Below, piece after piece: positions 12,875 through 22,656 of a stretch of DNA of 64,000 nt (positions are counted from its first letter, which is position 1; each line of letters begins with the position of its first letter). The notes below the pieces were generated by a model. It saw nothing but the letters and a program-made list of their open reading frames with translations, was not told where the DNA came from and ran no database searches. Made by a program: the position numbers and the translations under genes. This DNA is from Quillaja saponaria (Eukaryota > Streptophyta > Magnoliopsida > Fabales > Quillajaceae): positions 2,232,001-2,296,000 of the forward strand of contig CM055615.1 in NCBI GenBank assembly GCA_029379385.1. Reading direction: 5' to 3'.

Positions 12875-13042
12875 ATGGAGCATTACTTGAATTGGGCACA
12901 AGCTTTGGCATCTGCATGGGGCTTTATGTTGTTGGTGGGTCTAATATGCTGCTGTCTCAGTACTAATCATCGCCAGCACACTGATATCGGTTCCGGCAAC
13001 GCCAGTTGTAGCTGCGATGGTGGCGGCTATGCCGGTGTTTGA
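12875..13042 (+). CDS. Small single-pass membrane protein, 55 aa (unit A copy)
   Basis: A complete ORF of 55 codons that I do not recognise by name. N-terminus MEHYLNWAQALASAWG is followed by one hydrophobic segment, about residues 10-28, ending in ICCCL; the tail (residues 29-55) is short and polar with CSCDGGGYAGV at the C-terminus. The design is a short N-tail, one membrane span with a Cys cluster at its end, and a Cys/Gly tail. Support for a real gene: the copy at 22489-22656 is the same length with no indel, and by eye differs by four synonymous and two conservative changes (Thr to Ser, Gly to Ser). The flanking DNA carries many indels, and the adjacent PRA1 copy is dead. It sits about 3.1 kb after PRA1.A with its own CT-rich leader. 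Lipidation of the juxtamembrane cysteines is possible. Confidence 0.6.
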   Translation: MEHYLNWAQALASAWGFMLLVGLICCCLSTNHRQHTDIGSGNASCSCDGGGYAGV

Positions 13043-14609
13043 TTTTTTTATTAATCGATTAGCGAATTTCATTTAGACAATGCTTCCTCTGTTTCTCTGT
13101 TTTTTTTTTTAACTTTCTTTCTTTCTTGGGGTGAAAGGCGTTTGTGAAGTGTTTTCGTTGTATATAACGTGAATTTTTGATTTTTTTGCCCCCCCAACTG
13201 ATATTTAGATTCTCAGTATACTTATTTCTTGTAATTAATTAGTGGATTGCAGCTATATTCATTCACATACACGATTTCATTGTCAAGTTACATTTCTTTA
13301 ATTTGTTGAGAGATAAAATCATGTCTATCGGTATCTCATAAAATAAAACTAATAGCATCGTTATTTTCTCTTCAATTCCTTTTCCACAAGTCCTCCTCTG
13401 CCTCATAATAAATATAGAATCCAACTTTTCTTTCTGATTTCTCTTTTTGCACTTTCTTTCACGCTTGCTAGGCTAAATAACTATTTTCATCCAAAGCAAT
13501 GAGCTTAGTTTTCAAATTTTTTTTTTTTAAAATATTTGCCTGACCAATTTGATTCAATGCTTTCCCTCTACAGCTTGACAACATGGAAGATCCCTCTCTC
13601 CTTTCTCTCTATCCTTTAGTTGGGCTAGCTTGATGATGTTTGGTCGACAAATAGACAGCCTATTATTAACTTGCTTTACCAAAAAGAAAGTAGGATATTA
13701 TATGGTGTAATATGTTGCTCTGAAAAGGGACTGCCCAACTACCCACACCTCTTTCCTTACCCTTGAAAAACTAAAACTACCCATAAATATGGCATTGGCA
13801 TGGGACACAATAATTTAAAACACCGTTTACTTGTCTATATGTAAGTCCAAATTGGCTGAGAACCCAGCATACTTAAACAGGTACCAACAATTACAATTGA
13901 CAAAAAGTTTCAAAGGCAGACAAAAAAGAGAGCTATACAAAAACAAGTTAAACGCTTTCCAAGGAAGCAGGGACCTTGCAAGTCTTGCAATTGGTCCCCT
14001 CCAATTCTTTTTTAGCAAATATATGATGTGTTGGTGTACTCTCACATGGGGAGGAAGACAAGAGAGACAGAAAGAAGTTGACTATATATATATATATACA
14101 TACTAGTTTCTTAGAAATTACTAAGGTCTTGCTTAGGATTCTAAAGCAGATGTTATGGGTCAAAATTTTGTCAACTTATCAGATAATATTAAACTTCATA
14201 GCAAATTCCTGTTTTTATCTATGTCTTATTTAGCCAAATACGACCCAAGAGAACTTGGCGTATATTTAATATGGTCAATGTCTGGTGCTCAATCGTTAAT
14301 ATCTCTACTAATGTCATTGTTTCACCAAATACAATAATGGACCCAAGAGACCATCAATATTCAAAATACTTTGCCTAAACTTATATCGTCAATGTCTAGT
14401 GTTAAAATGTTAATATTTCTATTAGTTTTATTGTTTTTGTTGAATTTCACTTCGAATATAAATCATCATTTACTTGGCCCAATTTTTGTTGTTTTTTCTT
14501 TGACTGTAAATCACTATTAACTCTGCTTATTTTTAATTGAATGTAAATCATATTATCCTGAATTTACTTTGAATGTAAATCATCAATAGAACTTATACAA
14601 AACCACAAA
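13043..14609. other. Duplicated non-coding stretch
   Basis: 3' flank of the 55-codon ORF plus intergenic DNA; matches about 22657-24066 and 27072-27226 of unit B. Contains poly-T and a short AT run near 14085. No coding frame is preserved between the two copies, so the open frames around 13830-14340 are taken as chance. Confidence 0.4.
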
Positions 14610-14872
14610 GGTGGCAGCCCAATTGTTATTCCCTTAACTCTTCAAAGCGGAGGTCACGAGTTCAAACACACTTGCAGTAATAGTGTAAGTAAGGGGGCTA
14701 GACCAACACTTTGGTGGGACCTAGGTGAGGGCCTACCCTTCCTTTGGAAGTGGCTAGATACTATGACTCAAGGGAACTCCTCTGATCATGCCCAAGGGGA
14801 TAGCTAGTAGCACCAGCCCTAACACAATAAACTATCAATTATTGGACCGATCCAGTAATAGAAAAGTATGGG
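14610..14872 (+). repeat. tRNA-related SINE-like element (unit A copy)
   Basis: Begins GGTGGCAGCCCAATTG (A-box-like) and carries GAGGTCACGAGTTCAAAC (B-box-like) about 45 bp later, the head layout of plant tRNA-derived SINEs. The body follows (CTTTGGTGGGACCTAGGTGAG, AACTATCAATTATTGG). The unit B copy lies at about 28031-28262. Element ends and target duplications are not certain. Confidence 0.45.
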
Positions 14873-15318
14873 CCCTTTCAACATTTGACAATTATTTTAG
14901 CTTAAGTGTTAGAGTTGGAATTTAAATCATATAATTTAATATTTAAATTTGAATTAGATTTAATTATTTGAATTTAAAATTGATTTAAATATAAATTTAA
15001 AATAAATAAAAATAATTTTTAAAGTTTGAATTTAAATTCAAATCAAATTCAAAAGATGCAGTATTTGAGTTGATATTTGATCAAATTATTTTTTTAAGCA
15101 TATGATTAACTATTTGATTAGCTTATTAATATTAATTAAAAATAATAACATATAATTATAAATTTTATATAATTACTTTATTTATTTTTAAAAAATAGTA
15201 CCTCTACCATTCTTACTTTAGATTTGGATCCTCTAGAATTTTTTTAGAAATTCTACCAAATAGAATTCTCTTAATTTTTGTTAACAACAACTCTTTTAAA
15301 ATATATTTTCAAAAAATT

Positions 15319-15462
15319 ATGGTTAAAATTAGAATTAGAATTAGGATTAAAGTTAAGGTTAGAATTAGAGTTATGGTTCGTGTCAGGTTTAAGGTTAGAT
15401 TTAGGTTTATACTTACAGTTAGGATTAAAGTTAGGCTTATGCTTTGAGTTAGGATTTAGAAT
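15319..15462 (+). repeat. Degenerate telomere-like TTAGG(N) hexamer array
   Basis: About 24 imperfect six-base units such as TTAGAA, TTAGGA, TTAAGG and TTAGGT in tandem. It resembles worn interstitial telomeric DNA (plant TTTAGGG) but the period is six, not seven. Reading it as protein gives N/P/K or L/G repeats on opposite strands, which are artefacts. Confidence 0.5.
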
Positions 15463-15638
15463 AAAATATGGCATATTTTTAATATAATATTCAATTTATT
15501 AATTAAAAACAATAATAAATTAAATTATTTAGATGATTGAGATTTTAAAAAATAGTGTGAATGACTAAGATTAAAAAAATTCTACTTGGTACAAAACATA
15601 AGGAATTCTAGAGGAGCCTTCCATAATTTTATTCAAGC

Positions 15639-15690
15639 CTCACTCCTCACTCCTCACTCCTCACTCCTCACTCCTCACTCCTCACTCCCC
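15639..15690. repeat. 7-bp minisatellite CACTCCT
   Basis: About seven tandem copies of CACTCCT. Confidence 0.8.
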
Positions 15691-16285
15691 ACTCTTTTCT
15701 TAGACAGATCCCTGGTGGCTCAGGCTCAGTCATTCTTTTTGTCTATTTCATTTGTACACAAACGCTGATACTTGATGTTTTTTATAATGATCATGGAATT
15801 TGAATATTCATCCCTTGGATTTTAAATTACATAGTTTTATTTTATATATTTATATTTTTAAAGTTTAAACATAAAATTTTTAAATAAATATTATTTTATG
15901 TAATGAAAATTCAAAAATTCGAATTTGAATCAAATATTTGACTATTTGTCAAATTCAAATCCAAATATCATTTTAAATTTGAAGAGGTATTTGAATTTGA
16001 ATTTAATAGTTAAATTCCAATACAAATACAATTAATAGAATATTCGAAGCTATTCGATTCAAATTCTAGCCTTACCTTATGCAACTGAATTGATATTTTT
16101 TTTTTATTTTTTTAAATGGACAGTATAAGAAGAAATTTGAATTGTTGAATGTGTCAAGTTTGTGGTACCAAAATATAAAAATCTGAGTCTGTTAGGAAAC
16201 TGTAAAGAATGTTCTTTTAAACTTGTATTGGCAGAAACCTCATGACTCACGTAATTATCCACAAGAACCTTAATTAATCCAGTCC

Positions 16286-16293
16286 TATATAAA
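16286..16293 (+). promoter_or_regulatory. TATA box of X1 (TATATAAA)
   Basis: TATATAAA 60 bp before the ATG at 16353; identical box and spacing before X2 (28627-28634). The next ATG downstream in frame (16293) overlaps the box itself and so cannot be the translation start. Confidence 0.7.
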
Positions 16294-16407
16294 TGGACGT
16301 TCTTAGGAGAAATTGTAACGAATTCATTACCAGTTTTACAGAAATTGAAGATATGGGCTGTCTTTGCTTTGGAGGTCACAAGAAGAAATCAAATACATAT
16401 GGAACCA

Positions 16408-16600
16408 ACGATGTCCCTAACAAAGGACATGGAACCAACGATGTCCCTAACAAAGGACATGGGGTAACTAAAATCAGCAATGATCTCCTTAACAAAGGAC
16501 ATGGGGTGACTAAAATCAGCAAAAAGAGACATAATGGGGTGACTAAAGTCAGCAATGATGTCCCTAACAAAGGACATGGGCTGACTAAAATCAGCAAGAA
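16408..16600 (+). repeat. In-frame tandem repeats inside X1
   Basis: Blocks GGAACCAACGATGTCCCTAA... of 30 bp (twice), then 42, 33, 42 and 33 bp versions beginning GGGGT(A/G)ACTAAA. All lengths are multiples of three, so the reading frame is kept. Confidence 0.8.
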
Positions 16601-16649
16601 GAGTCATAGGTCACATGGTGGCTTTTTTTTTTATATCCACCGGTGATGC

Positions 16650-16815
16650 TGGAGGAGGAGGTGGTGGGGGATGTGGAGGAGGAGGAGGTGGTGGAGGAGG
16701 AGGAGGAGGAGGAGGAGGTGGTGGTGGGGGATGTGGTGGAGGAGGAGGTGGTGGGGGATGTGGTGGAGGAGGCGGAGGAGGGGGAGGAGGAGGAGGAGGA
16801 GGAGGAGGAGGAGGT
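16650..16815 (+). repeat. (GGN)n glycine-coding microsatellite in X1
   Basis: Long GGA/GGT/GGG run interrupted by TGT (Cys) triplets. Confidence 0.8.
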
Positions 16816-16821
16816 TGCTGA

Positions 16822-17259
16822 CTTCTACTATGGATTAATTGGTATTACAGGCTACAGCACATGAAGTTGGTTCATTTGCAAGTGAATTCTACAAATTTTT
16901 TTTTTCTTACTCTCTGGTTATGTGTACTAGCATGTGGTCTAGCTAGGATATATGTACAGATATACAAAAACTTCTATTGTTTGATTGATTTTAATTGTTT
17001 TATCTTTTCATTAATTCTGCAAACAAAAAAAATACCTTTTCCAATTGTAAGTCTTCTCCGTGAATTTAAGAGAGTAAGATGATTTTATCAAAAAAGAAAA
17101 AGAAAAAAAGAGAAGAGAATAAGATGAAGAGCAAAGATAGAACCCAAAGAAGAAAAGAAATAAGAGAACGAGAGCTAAAAGACAAAAAAAATCATGAAAA
17201 TGACAAAGATAAGAAGATTCAAGTAGTGGTAGTTGTTTTCTTTTCCATATTTTAAGAAT
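16822..17259. other. X1 3' flank up to the unit A/B junction
   Basis: Matches the 3' flank of X2 (28904-29410), ending at TTTCCATATTTTAAGAA. At about 17255-17265 the sequence switches to the PRA1.A exon 1/intron 1 border: the junction of the tandem duplication. Confidence 0.6.
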
Positions 17260-17910
17260 TTGTCTCTAATTAGTACATTTCTTTTCTCACAATTTAGCGT
17301 TTCATAAATTGTTTGAAATATTTTCTGGTTTCTGACACTACTTTACCCTAAATTTAACCATAACTAAGTTTTGAAAAGAGTAGTTGGATTGGACCGAGTT
17401 GAAAATATTTTTTGTTCACTGTTAAACTCACTCTTCTGTATGAATTTTAAAATTTCATCTTGTTAATTGGTTTGTCTAAATGAGATATTTATTTTTATTT
17501 CAATAAGTTTTGTTCTGAATGACCAGAAGCTCATATGTCATGGTGAGGTTGTTTGTTTTCTTAAGTCAAATGTAGTGTAATTCTAAATGTGAGACCATTG
17601 ACAATATAGTGCATTAGATTCCCGAGCGATTGCCACCAACTGCCATATCATTTCTAGAAGGATTTTCGGTAGATTTGTGTATGATTATTAATTTAATAAT
17701 ACTTTATGCTAATTGAAATTTCACTTTCTCTGTACTAAATATTCTACGGAGCCAAACTAAGTTTTACCCCTTTTTCCCCCATCTGCTTTGGAATTTATAT
17801 CCCATTATATCTTGCATTATCTCATTATCTAAATGTATCAATAAGATATTATTGATAGAATTGTTTGATTTATTAACTAATGGTGGGTATGCAATGCTTT
17901 TGTAGCTATC

Positions 17911-18205
17911 AAGGGATATGGACAAAGAAAAAATGAGTTTAAAATATGTATTACGATAATCCTATCCTATAGTAATTACTAAATTATCATGATTATTTAA
18001 TATAGTAATGTAATTATCTCTAGTTTATGATTATCTAGTTATCTTTATAAATAAGAAGCATTAGTATTGTATTGATTGAGTGAGTTGAGTGATTGTAATA
18101 TATGGAATGATATTATAGTGTCCTCCTGTGAACTAGGCCTTATGGTTGACCAACGTATATCTGTGTCTCTCTATATCACTCTTTTATATTATAAAATCTT
18201 ATACC
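17911..18205. mobile_element. Insertion in PRA1 pseudogene exon 2, possibly a solo LTR
   Basis: About 295 bp absent from the parent exon. It contains TTTATAAATAAG and a GTGAACTAGGCCTTATGG segment resembling LTRs of plant copia elements. I could not define TG...CA ends or a target duplication. Confidence 0.4.
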
Positions 18206-18348
18206 AACTACTTCCTTCTAAATGTTTTCTTTCTCAGTAATTGAACAAAATAACAGCAGTTTTTCTGCTTCCCTTTTTGATACATGCATACCTACCATTA
18301 CATTTTTCCATTTGATCCATTGCAGTTTTGGGTTTTTTTGGAAGGCCA

Positions 18349-19012
18349 CTAGCTTGCTGGAAATTGTGGTAATTCATGATTTTAAGATATGAATGTGGAG
18401 CCTAAAAAAGACAAAATACATTATCAATTAATTTAAGTGTATCTAATTATATGTGGTGAATGTATCTAAAAAAAAATGTTAGAATTTTTAGTGAGAACAC
18501 AATGAACCTAAATAACAAAAACTACTTATTATATGAATACAATGTGTGCGTAGTGATATTATTTATTTGGTAACCGGAGATGTATGACATAAGCCATACA
18601 AAACTCCTAAAAGAGATGCTATTAAGAGACTCTAAATATGAAACTTAGATTCTCAATCTTTTTTGTTCTTCCTTGTTATAACTTAATGACACAAGTTCTT
18701 TATATAGATGTCCTAAGAACTTTTAGACATTAATTATATAAGTTAGACTCAATCACCTACACACAACACTAGATACATTCACCATACTTAACTAAATACA
18801 ATTAACTTAATTGATAATGTATTTTTTCTTTTCTAGGCTCCACATTCATGTTGGAATTTCTTGAGTAGGGGAGTGCACAAGAGAACCTACATAACAAAAA
18901 CTACTTCTATATAAATATAGTATATGTGTAGTGAGGTATTATTTATATGATAATTTTCTCCCAAAAAGGTTGGAATTACAGAATAAGAATAAGAAACGTT
19001 AGATACTCTAAC
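18349..19012. mobile_element. Foldback element in PRA1 pseudogene exon 3
   Basis: About 660-bp insertion interrupting the exon between GGCCA and TTGCTATTG. Contains two inverted arms of about 80 bp (18388-18468 and 18771-18850, GAATGTGGAGCCTA... facing its complement) and a diverged direct repeat (AACCTA..TAACAAAAACTAC at about 18505 and 18888). No coding capacity seen. Confidence 0.65.
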
Positions 19013-22000
19013 ATTGCTATTGTAGCTGCCTTTCTAACAGTGCTTAGCGTTGCTTTTCTGAATGACAGGTAATCGTTTGACAGCATCCCCCGGCCCACCC
19101 CGTGGGTTTGTGTTTGCGTCATGACTGTTTTGATTCTTCAAATGCATTACTTATATGTCCTTGTTAGTTACTGTATCAATTACAGCCAAATGGGATTATT
19201 TAGTACCAATTTAAGTTCTATTATATGTTTATAGGTTCCGTTTCTACGCCTGTGCATCCACATGGACATTTGTGAAGTAGCATTGTAAAATTTACTGAGT
19301 ATATTTTCTTATTAAAAACAAAAGTGAAACAGTTTAGCATTTTTTCAGATTTTGCATGCTCAGACAGCACTAAAATGAAAGGACAAAAGTTGATCTTGAT
19401 GTAATTGTATTGTGATCAACCTTCGTCCATTTTAGTTCTCACATTAATCTTACTACTTATCTTGGATGAATGCTATAAACTTGAGAGGGATGTTTTTCTT
19501 TTGTGTAACTTAGTAAGTTACTTCTCGGAACTTTATCATTTGTTTTGTCCATATCAATAGAAACCAGATGCAGATTTATTTATTTTTAATAAGTAGAAGT
19601 GATTTTTTTTAACTTTTAATTTTGGTTCCTAGTTTTTAGATTCCTTTGATGATTACCTCACTGCAGGATAATTTATTAAAGCCTTCATGAAAATTTTCTA
19701 CTTAATTAGTGTAGCACTGTAGGCTGTTGCTGTCCATATATATTAATATATTTATTCTATGTATAATTTTCCATAACTCTCCTCAATAAGAATATTGCTT
19801 CAAAATTAGGTCACCCTGTCAAGAACGAGGGATTTTCTTTTTCTGGAACTGTTCTAGTATCCATGCATTTTTAACTTTCTCTATTTACATAATGTGAATC
19901 ACGTGAATGTGTAAAGAAGATCAATAGTAATGACAGGTTCTGTTTAAAAATCAATACCACCCTGCTCCCCTTTTTTCCAATAAATAAGTTTTGTTCTTAT
20001 GATGCCTCACCTAAGCAGTAAATGTCTTGTCAATTTCTATTGAACCTAAATATCATTACTGCAGCTTTGCAGGTACTTTTAGTGAGAGGGTGCCGAGGAC
20101 TGTAAGGCACTTTTCACCGCACTTAGCAGTCAAAATGAGGCCATCACTTAAGTATGTTGACTTGTTATTATTCCTCTGAAGCATTTATCTTTGCTGCTTG
20201 TTCAATAAATCATTGAAATTCCAGACCTGTTATTTGTGGACGTCCATCAGCTAAAAGAGCAATTCATGTATGTGGTCGGCTTCGCTGGGTGTTTGTATTG
20301 ATATTCTCTTTTGGTAATTGAAATCTTTGAAACAAGTTTCCCGTTTTTATGTACTTGGGATTGGTGTTAACCAATGCTATTATCCTACTATTTATAGTGG
20401 GATAGTAGATATTCCCCCGCTTTGTTTTTGGCAGTGAGTTTCATCCTATGGTTTGTTTCTGCTGGTCTCTTAATTGTCCTATGGGCCCTCGCCATTGGTC
20501 TTCTTGGTGAGTTACATGCTGATATGCCTTAACTTTTTATTCACTTAGCACCTATTTTCATGTCGTGAAGTCGATTGCTCTTCATCTTTGTCAGGCACCA
20601 TTCTGCATGCAAGCTTTAGAACACCCAACTTGAAAGCACGTCTAAACACATTCCCCTAAGAATTTCGTGCAGTTTGGCGCAATTATAGTGAGCTGTAGTT
20701 TACAGGAAGTGAGAGCATTCTGCCTTGACATAACATCCACTTTCTTATACATATTATTTAATAACTTTATTGTCATTATGTTTTAAATTGAAATGCATTC
20801 CATTTTCCAACTGCTCTAATAATACTTTGCCTTTGACATAAATTAAATTGCTGGGTTTTATCAATATCGTGAATACTAAGTCCTCGAACAAGTGATTGAG
20901 AAGAAGTATGTAGCATACAGATGATAGGAACATAGGCTTTGGTCATGTGCATGATTATTACAATGTTGATTTCAGAAACATAGATAAGTCTCTTTCTGAG
21001 TAATACCAGTTTGGTTTAATTATCATAGGATACTTAGAAGGATTTTATTTCACCTTTTGGTGAGGCTCAAGGTGCTTCTCCTATCACTTGTAGGGCACAT
21101 GAACAATTTCATAATAGTAAATGTGATATGCCTGGGGGAAAGGAAGAGTGCCAAATCAAAGCCAAAAGCAAGTATGAAGGCCATTTGTCATTTTCCACCT
21201 CGGTTATATTACTGTCTTGAGTAGCTACATGTTACAAAATGTGCTGATGGAAAATATCACTGGGTTGACTTATTTGATAATAAATTTTTATATAACCCTT
21301 AATTTCCTAGTGTTAGGTTGAGTACAAATTGGTTGTCTGCCTCTCTAGGACCCATGCTTGAGGCATCAGGTTCAGTCGTGGCGACTGACTGGGTGCTCAT
21401 TTTTAGGGATTTTCATTCTGATTTCTCTTCAGAGATTACCATGAGTTGACCCAGGGATTGCCTGTGCCCTGAGTAGTAGTTGGCATGTCTCTTTCTTTGT
21501 CTTCATATTCTCTGCTTCTTTTAGCACCATTATTACTGCACCAAAAACTGGTTTTTGAAGCATTAGCTTTTTATTGTCTTTTTTAACTACCCTCTTTGGA
21601 GAGCAGAAGGTTAAACCAGTATGGAGGTGGTTTTGTTTATTCTTTCGGTTAAATAAGACAACGAAAACCTGCTTCCAGGTTTCGATTAGCTGTGGAAACT
21701 TTGAAGAATCAGAGTTGGTTGTGTCAGCCGCAGGATTTATGGTGCCCTTTCTCATCTCTTTGGTGGTGGCTTGTTTTGTAGGGTAAGCCAAGGTTTGCCC
21801 TTCTCATTACATTTGAAACGAATCAGTAATCTTGACATATAACATGAATTCTTATGGGATCTAGGCACTTGTCAATATACCTATGAACAAAACATTTGCT
21901 TTGCTGTTGATTGGCATGGATGCGTGGGTGACTGGGTGTCAATAATTGTTTATTGCTATTGTCCAACAAAATATTAAAGAACAAGCGCACAACAGAATAA

Positions 22001-22488
22001 ATTCAATTGGGAACTTTTGCAGTACGTATCTTTGATTTAATTGGATATATATAAAATATTTATTATTAAATTGTAAAGAATTAAGAAAAGGGATTTCCTT
22101 TTCTTTCTTTTTCATGCCAAAAGGCAAAACTTGATCATAATACAAAGTACCCTTTAAGCTTAATAAGCAGAAACATCAATCTATACCATAAAAAAAAAAA
22201 ATGTGTGGCTTCAAAAAAATGAGAGCTGGGCACCTCTAGCTACTGTAACTATTGAAAGTTACAGGCTGGTCCATGTTATATTGGACTCTTTCAAGCTCAG
22301 TCCATGTGCACCACTATTAAATTCTATTTCTCTCTTACAAACAAATCTCTCTCTCTCTATCTCTCTGTCTGTAACTCATGCTATTATTAAGTGGTGTCAA
22401 CTCTCAACGATAAAGTTTATCATGAGCTTCAGAAGGGTTATGGTTGAGTCTCTGAGACGATGAAATTAATTAGACAAAGGCTGATCAA

Positions 22489-22656
22489 ATGGAGCATTAC
22501 TTAAATTGGGCACAAGCTTTGGCATCTGCATGGGGCTTTATGTTGTTGGTGGGTCTAATATGCTGCTGTCTCAGTACTAATCATCGCCAACACAGTGATA
22601 TCGGCTCCAGCAACGCCAGTTGTAGCTGCGATGGTGGCGGCTATGCTGGTGTTTGA
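22489..22656 (+). CDS. Small single-pass membrane protein, 55 aa (unit B copy)
   Basis: Second copy of the ORF at 12875, same 55 codons and stop. Differences seen by eye: four synonymous third-position changes and two replacements (HT to HS and GSGN to GSSN at about residues 36 and 41). The hydrophobic segment, the ICCCL cluster and the CSCDGGGYAGV C-terminus are unchanged. The CT-rich leader and the upstream mini-ORF are also kept. Whether both copies are expressed is unknown; an alternative is that too little time has passed for decay, although PRA1 in the same unit has gathered several disabling changes. Confidence 0.55.
   Translation: MEHYLNWAQALASAWGFMLLVGLICCCLSTNHRQHSDIGSSNASCSCDGGGYAGV

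Larger units (their letters stand above)
14886..16090. other. AT-rich stretch specific to unit A, with simple repeats
   Basis: Not shared with unit B, which has a different and much shorter sequence at the same place. Rich in AAATTTGAATTT-type alternations. Holds the TTAGG-like repeat and the 7-bp minisatellite listed separately. No gene seen. Confidence 0.4.
16353..16821 (+). pseudogene. Small Gly-rich lipidated-type protein, copy X1, frameshifted and repeat-expanded
   Basis: Family member of X2 (28694). Start ATG at 16353 gives MGCLCFGGHKKK. The first frame runs 97 codons to TGA at 16644-16646. The Gly/Cys-rich tail (GGC repeats ending GGC then TGA at 16819-16821) lies one frame off. The shift sits in a run of ten T at about 16623-16632, where X2 has TTTCTTTTT (nine bases). 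Upstream, the segment NDVPNKGHG, single in X2, is expanded into five in-frame blocks of 30-42 bp with GVTKIS spacers. Promoter and TATA box are intact, so it may still be transcribed. The protein would lack the Gly/Cys tail unless the T-run length differs in reality. N-terminal Gly2 with Cys3 and Cys5 suggests lipid anchoring (inference). Confidence 0.6.
17900..20698 (+). pseudogene. PRA1.A pseudogene (unit B)
   Basis: Homologous to exons 2-7 of the gene at 7143, with at least five independent lesions. Exon 1 and the promoter are missing. Exon 2 is split by about 295 bp (17911-18205). Exon 3 is split by about 660 bp (18349-19012). The exon 4 donor is lost (ACGTAAGT has become AAGT near 20150). 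A TAA stop in exon 7 (20657-20659) replaces the CGT GAA of the parent. Remaining pieces: 20065-20150, 20225-20313, 20435-20506, 20595-20698. Introns are still well aligned, so the duplication is not old. Confidence 0.92.

Noticed and set aside
13827..14163. Overlapping open frames of 70-90 codons on both strands
   Set aside because: Not preserved in the unit B copy (23480-23830).
15271..15487. Asn/Pro-rich and Leu/Gly-rich open frames on opposite strands
   Set aside because: Both are readings of the TTAGG-like simple repeat.
16293..16352. Twenty-residue N-terminal extension MDVLRRNCNEF on X genes
   Set aside because: Its ATG overlaps the TATA box, so it should not be transcribed.
16408..16600. 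Regular short repeats that could suggest a CRISPR-like array
   Set aside because: Plant nuclear context; repeats are coding, in frame and without unique spacers of constant size.
16615..16864. Two overlapping open frames of poly-Gly or poly-Glu/Val
   Set aside because: Frame shadows of a (GGN)n tract; only the frame ending GGC-TGA matches the X2 tail.
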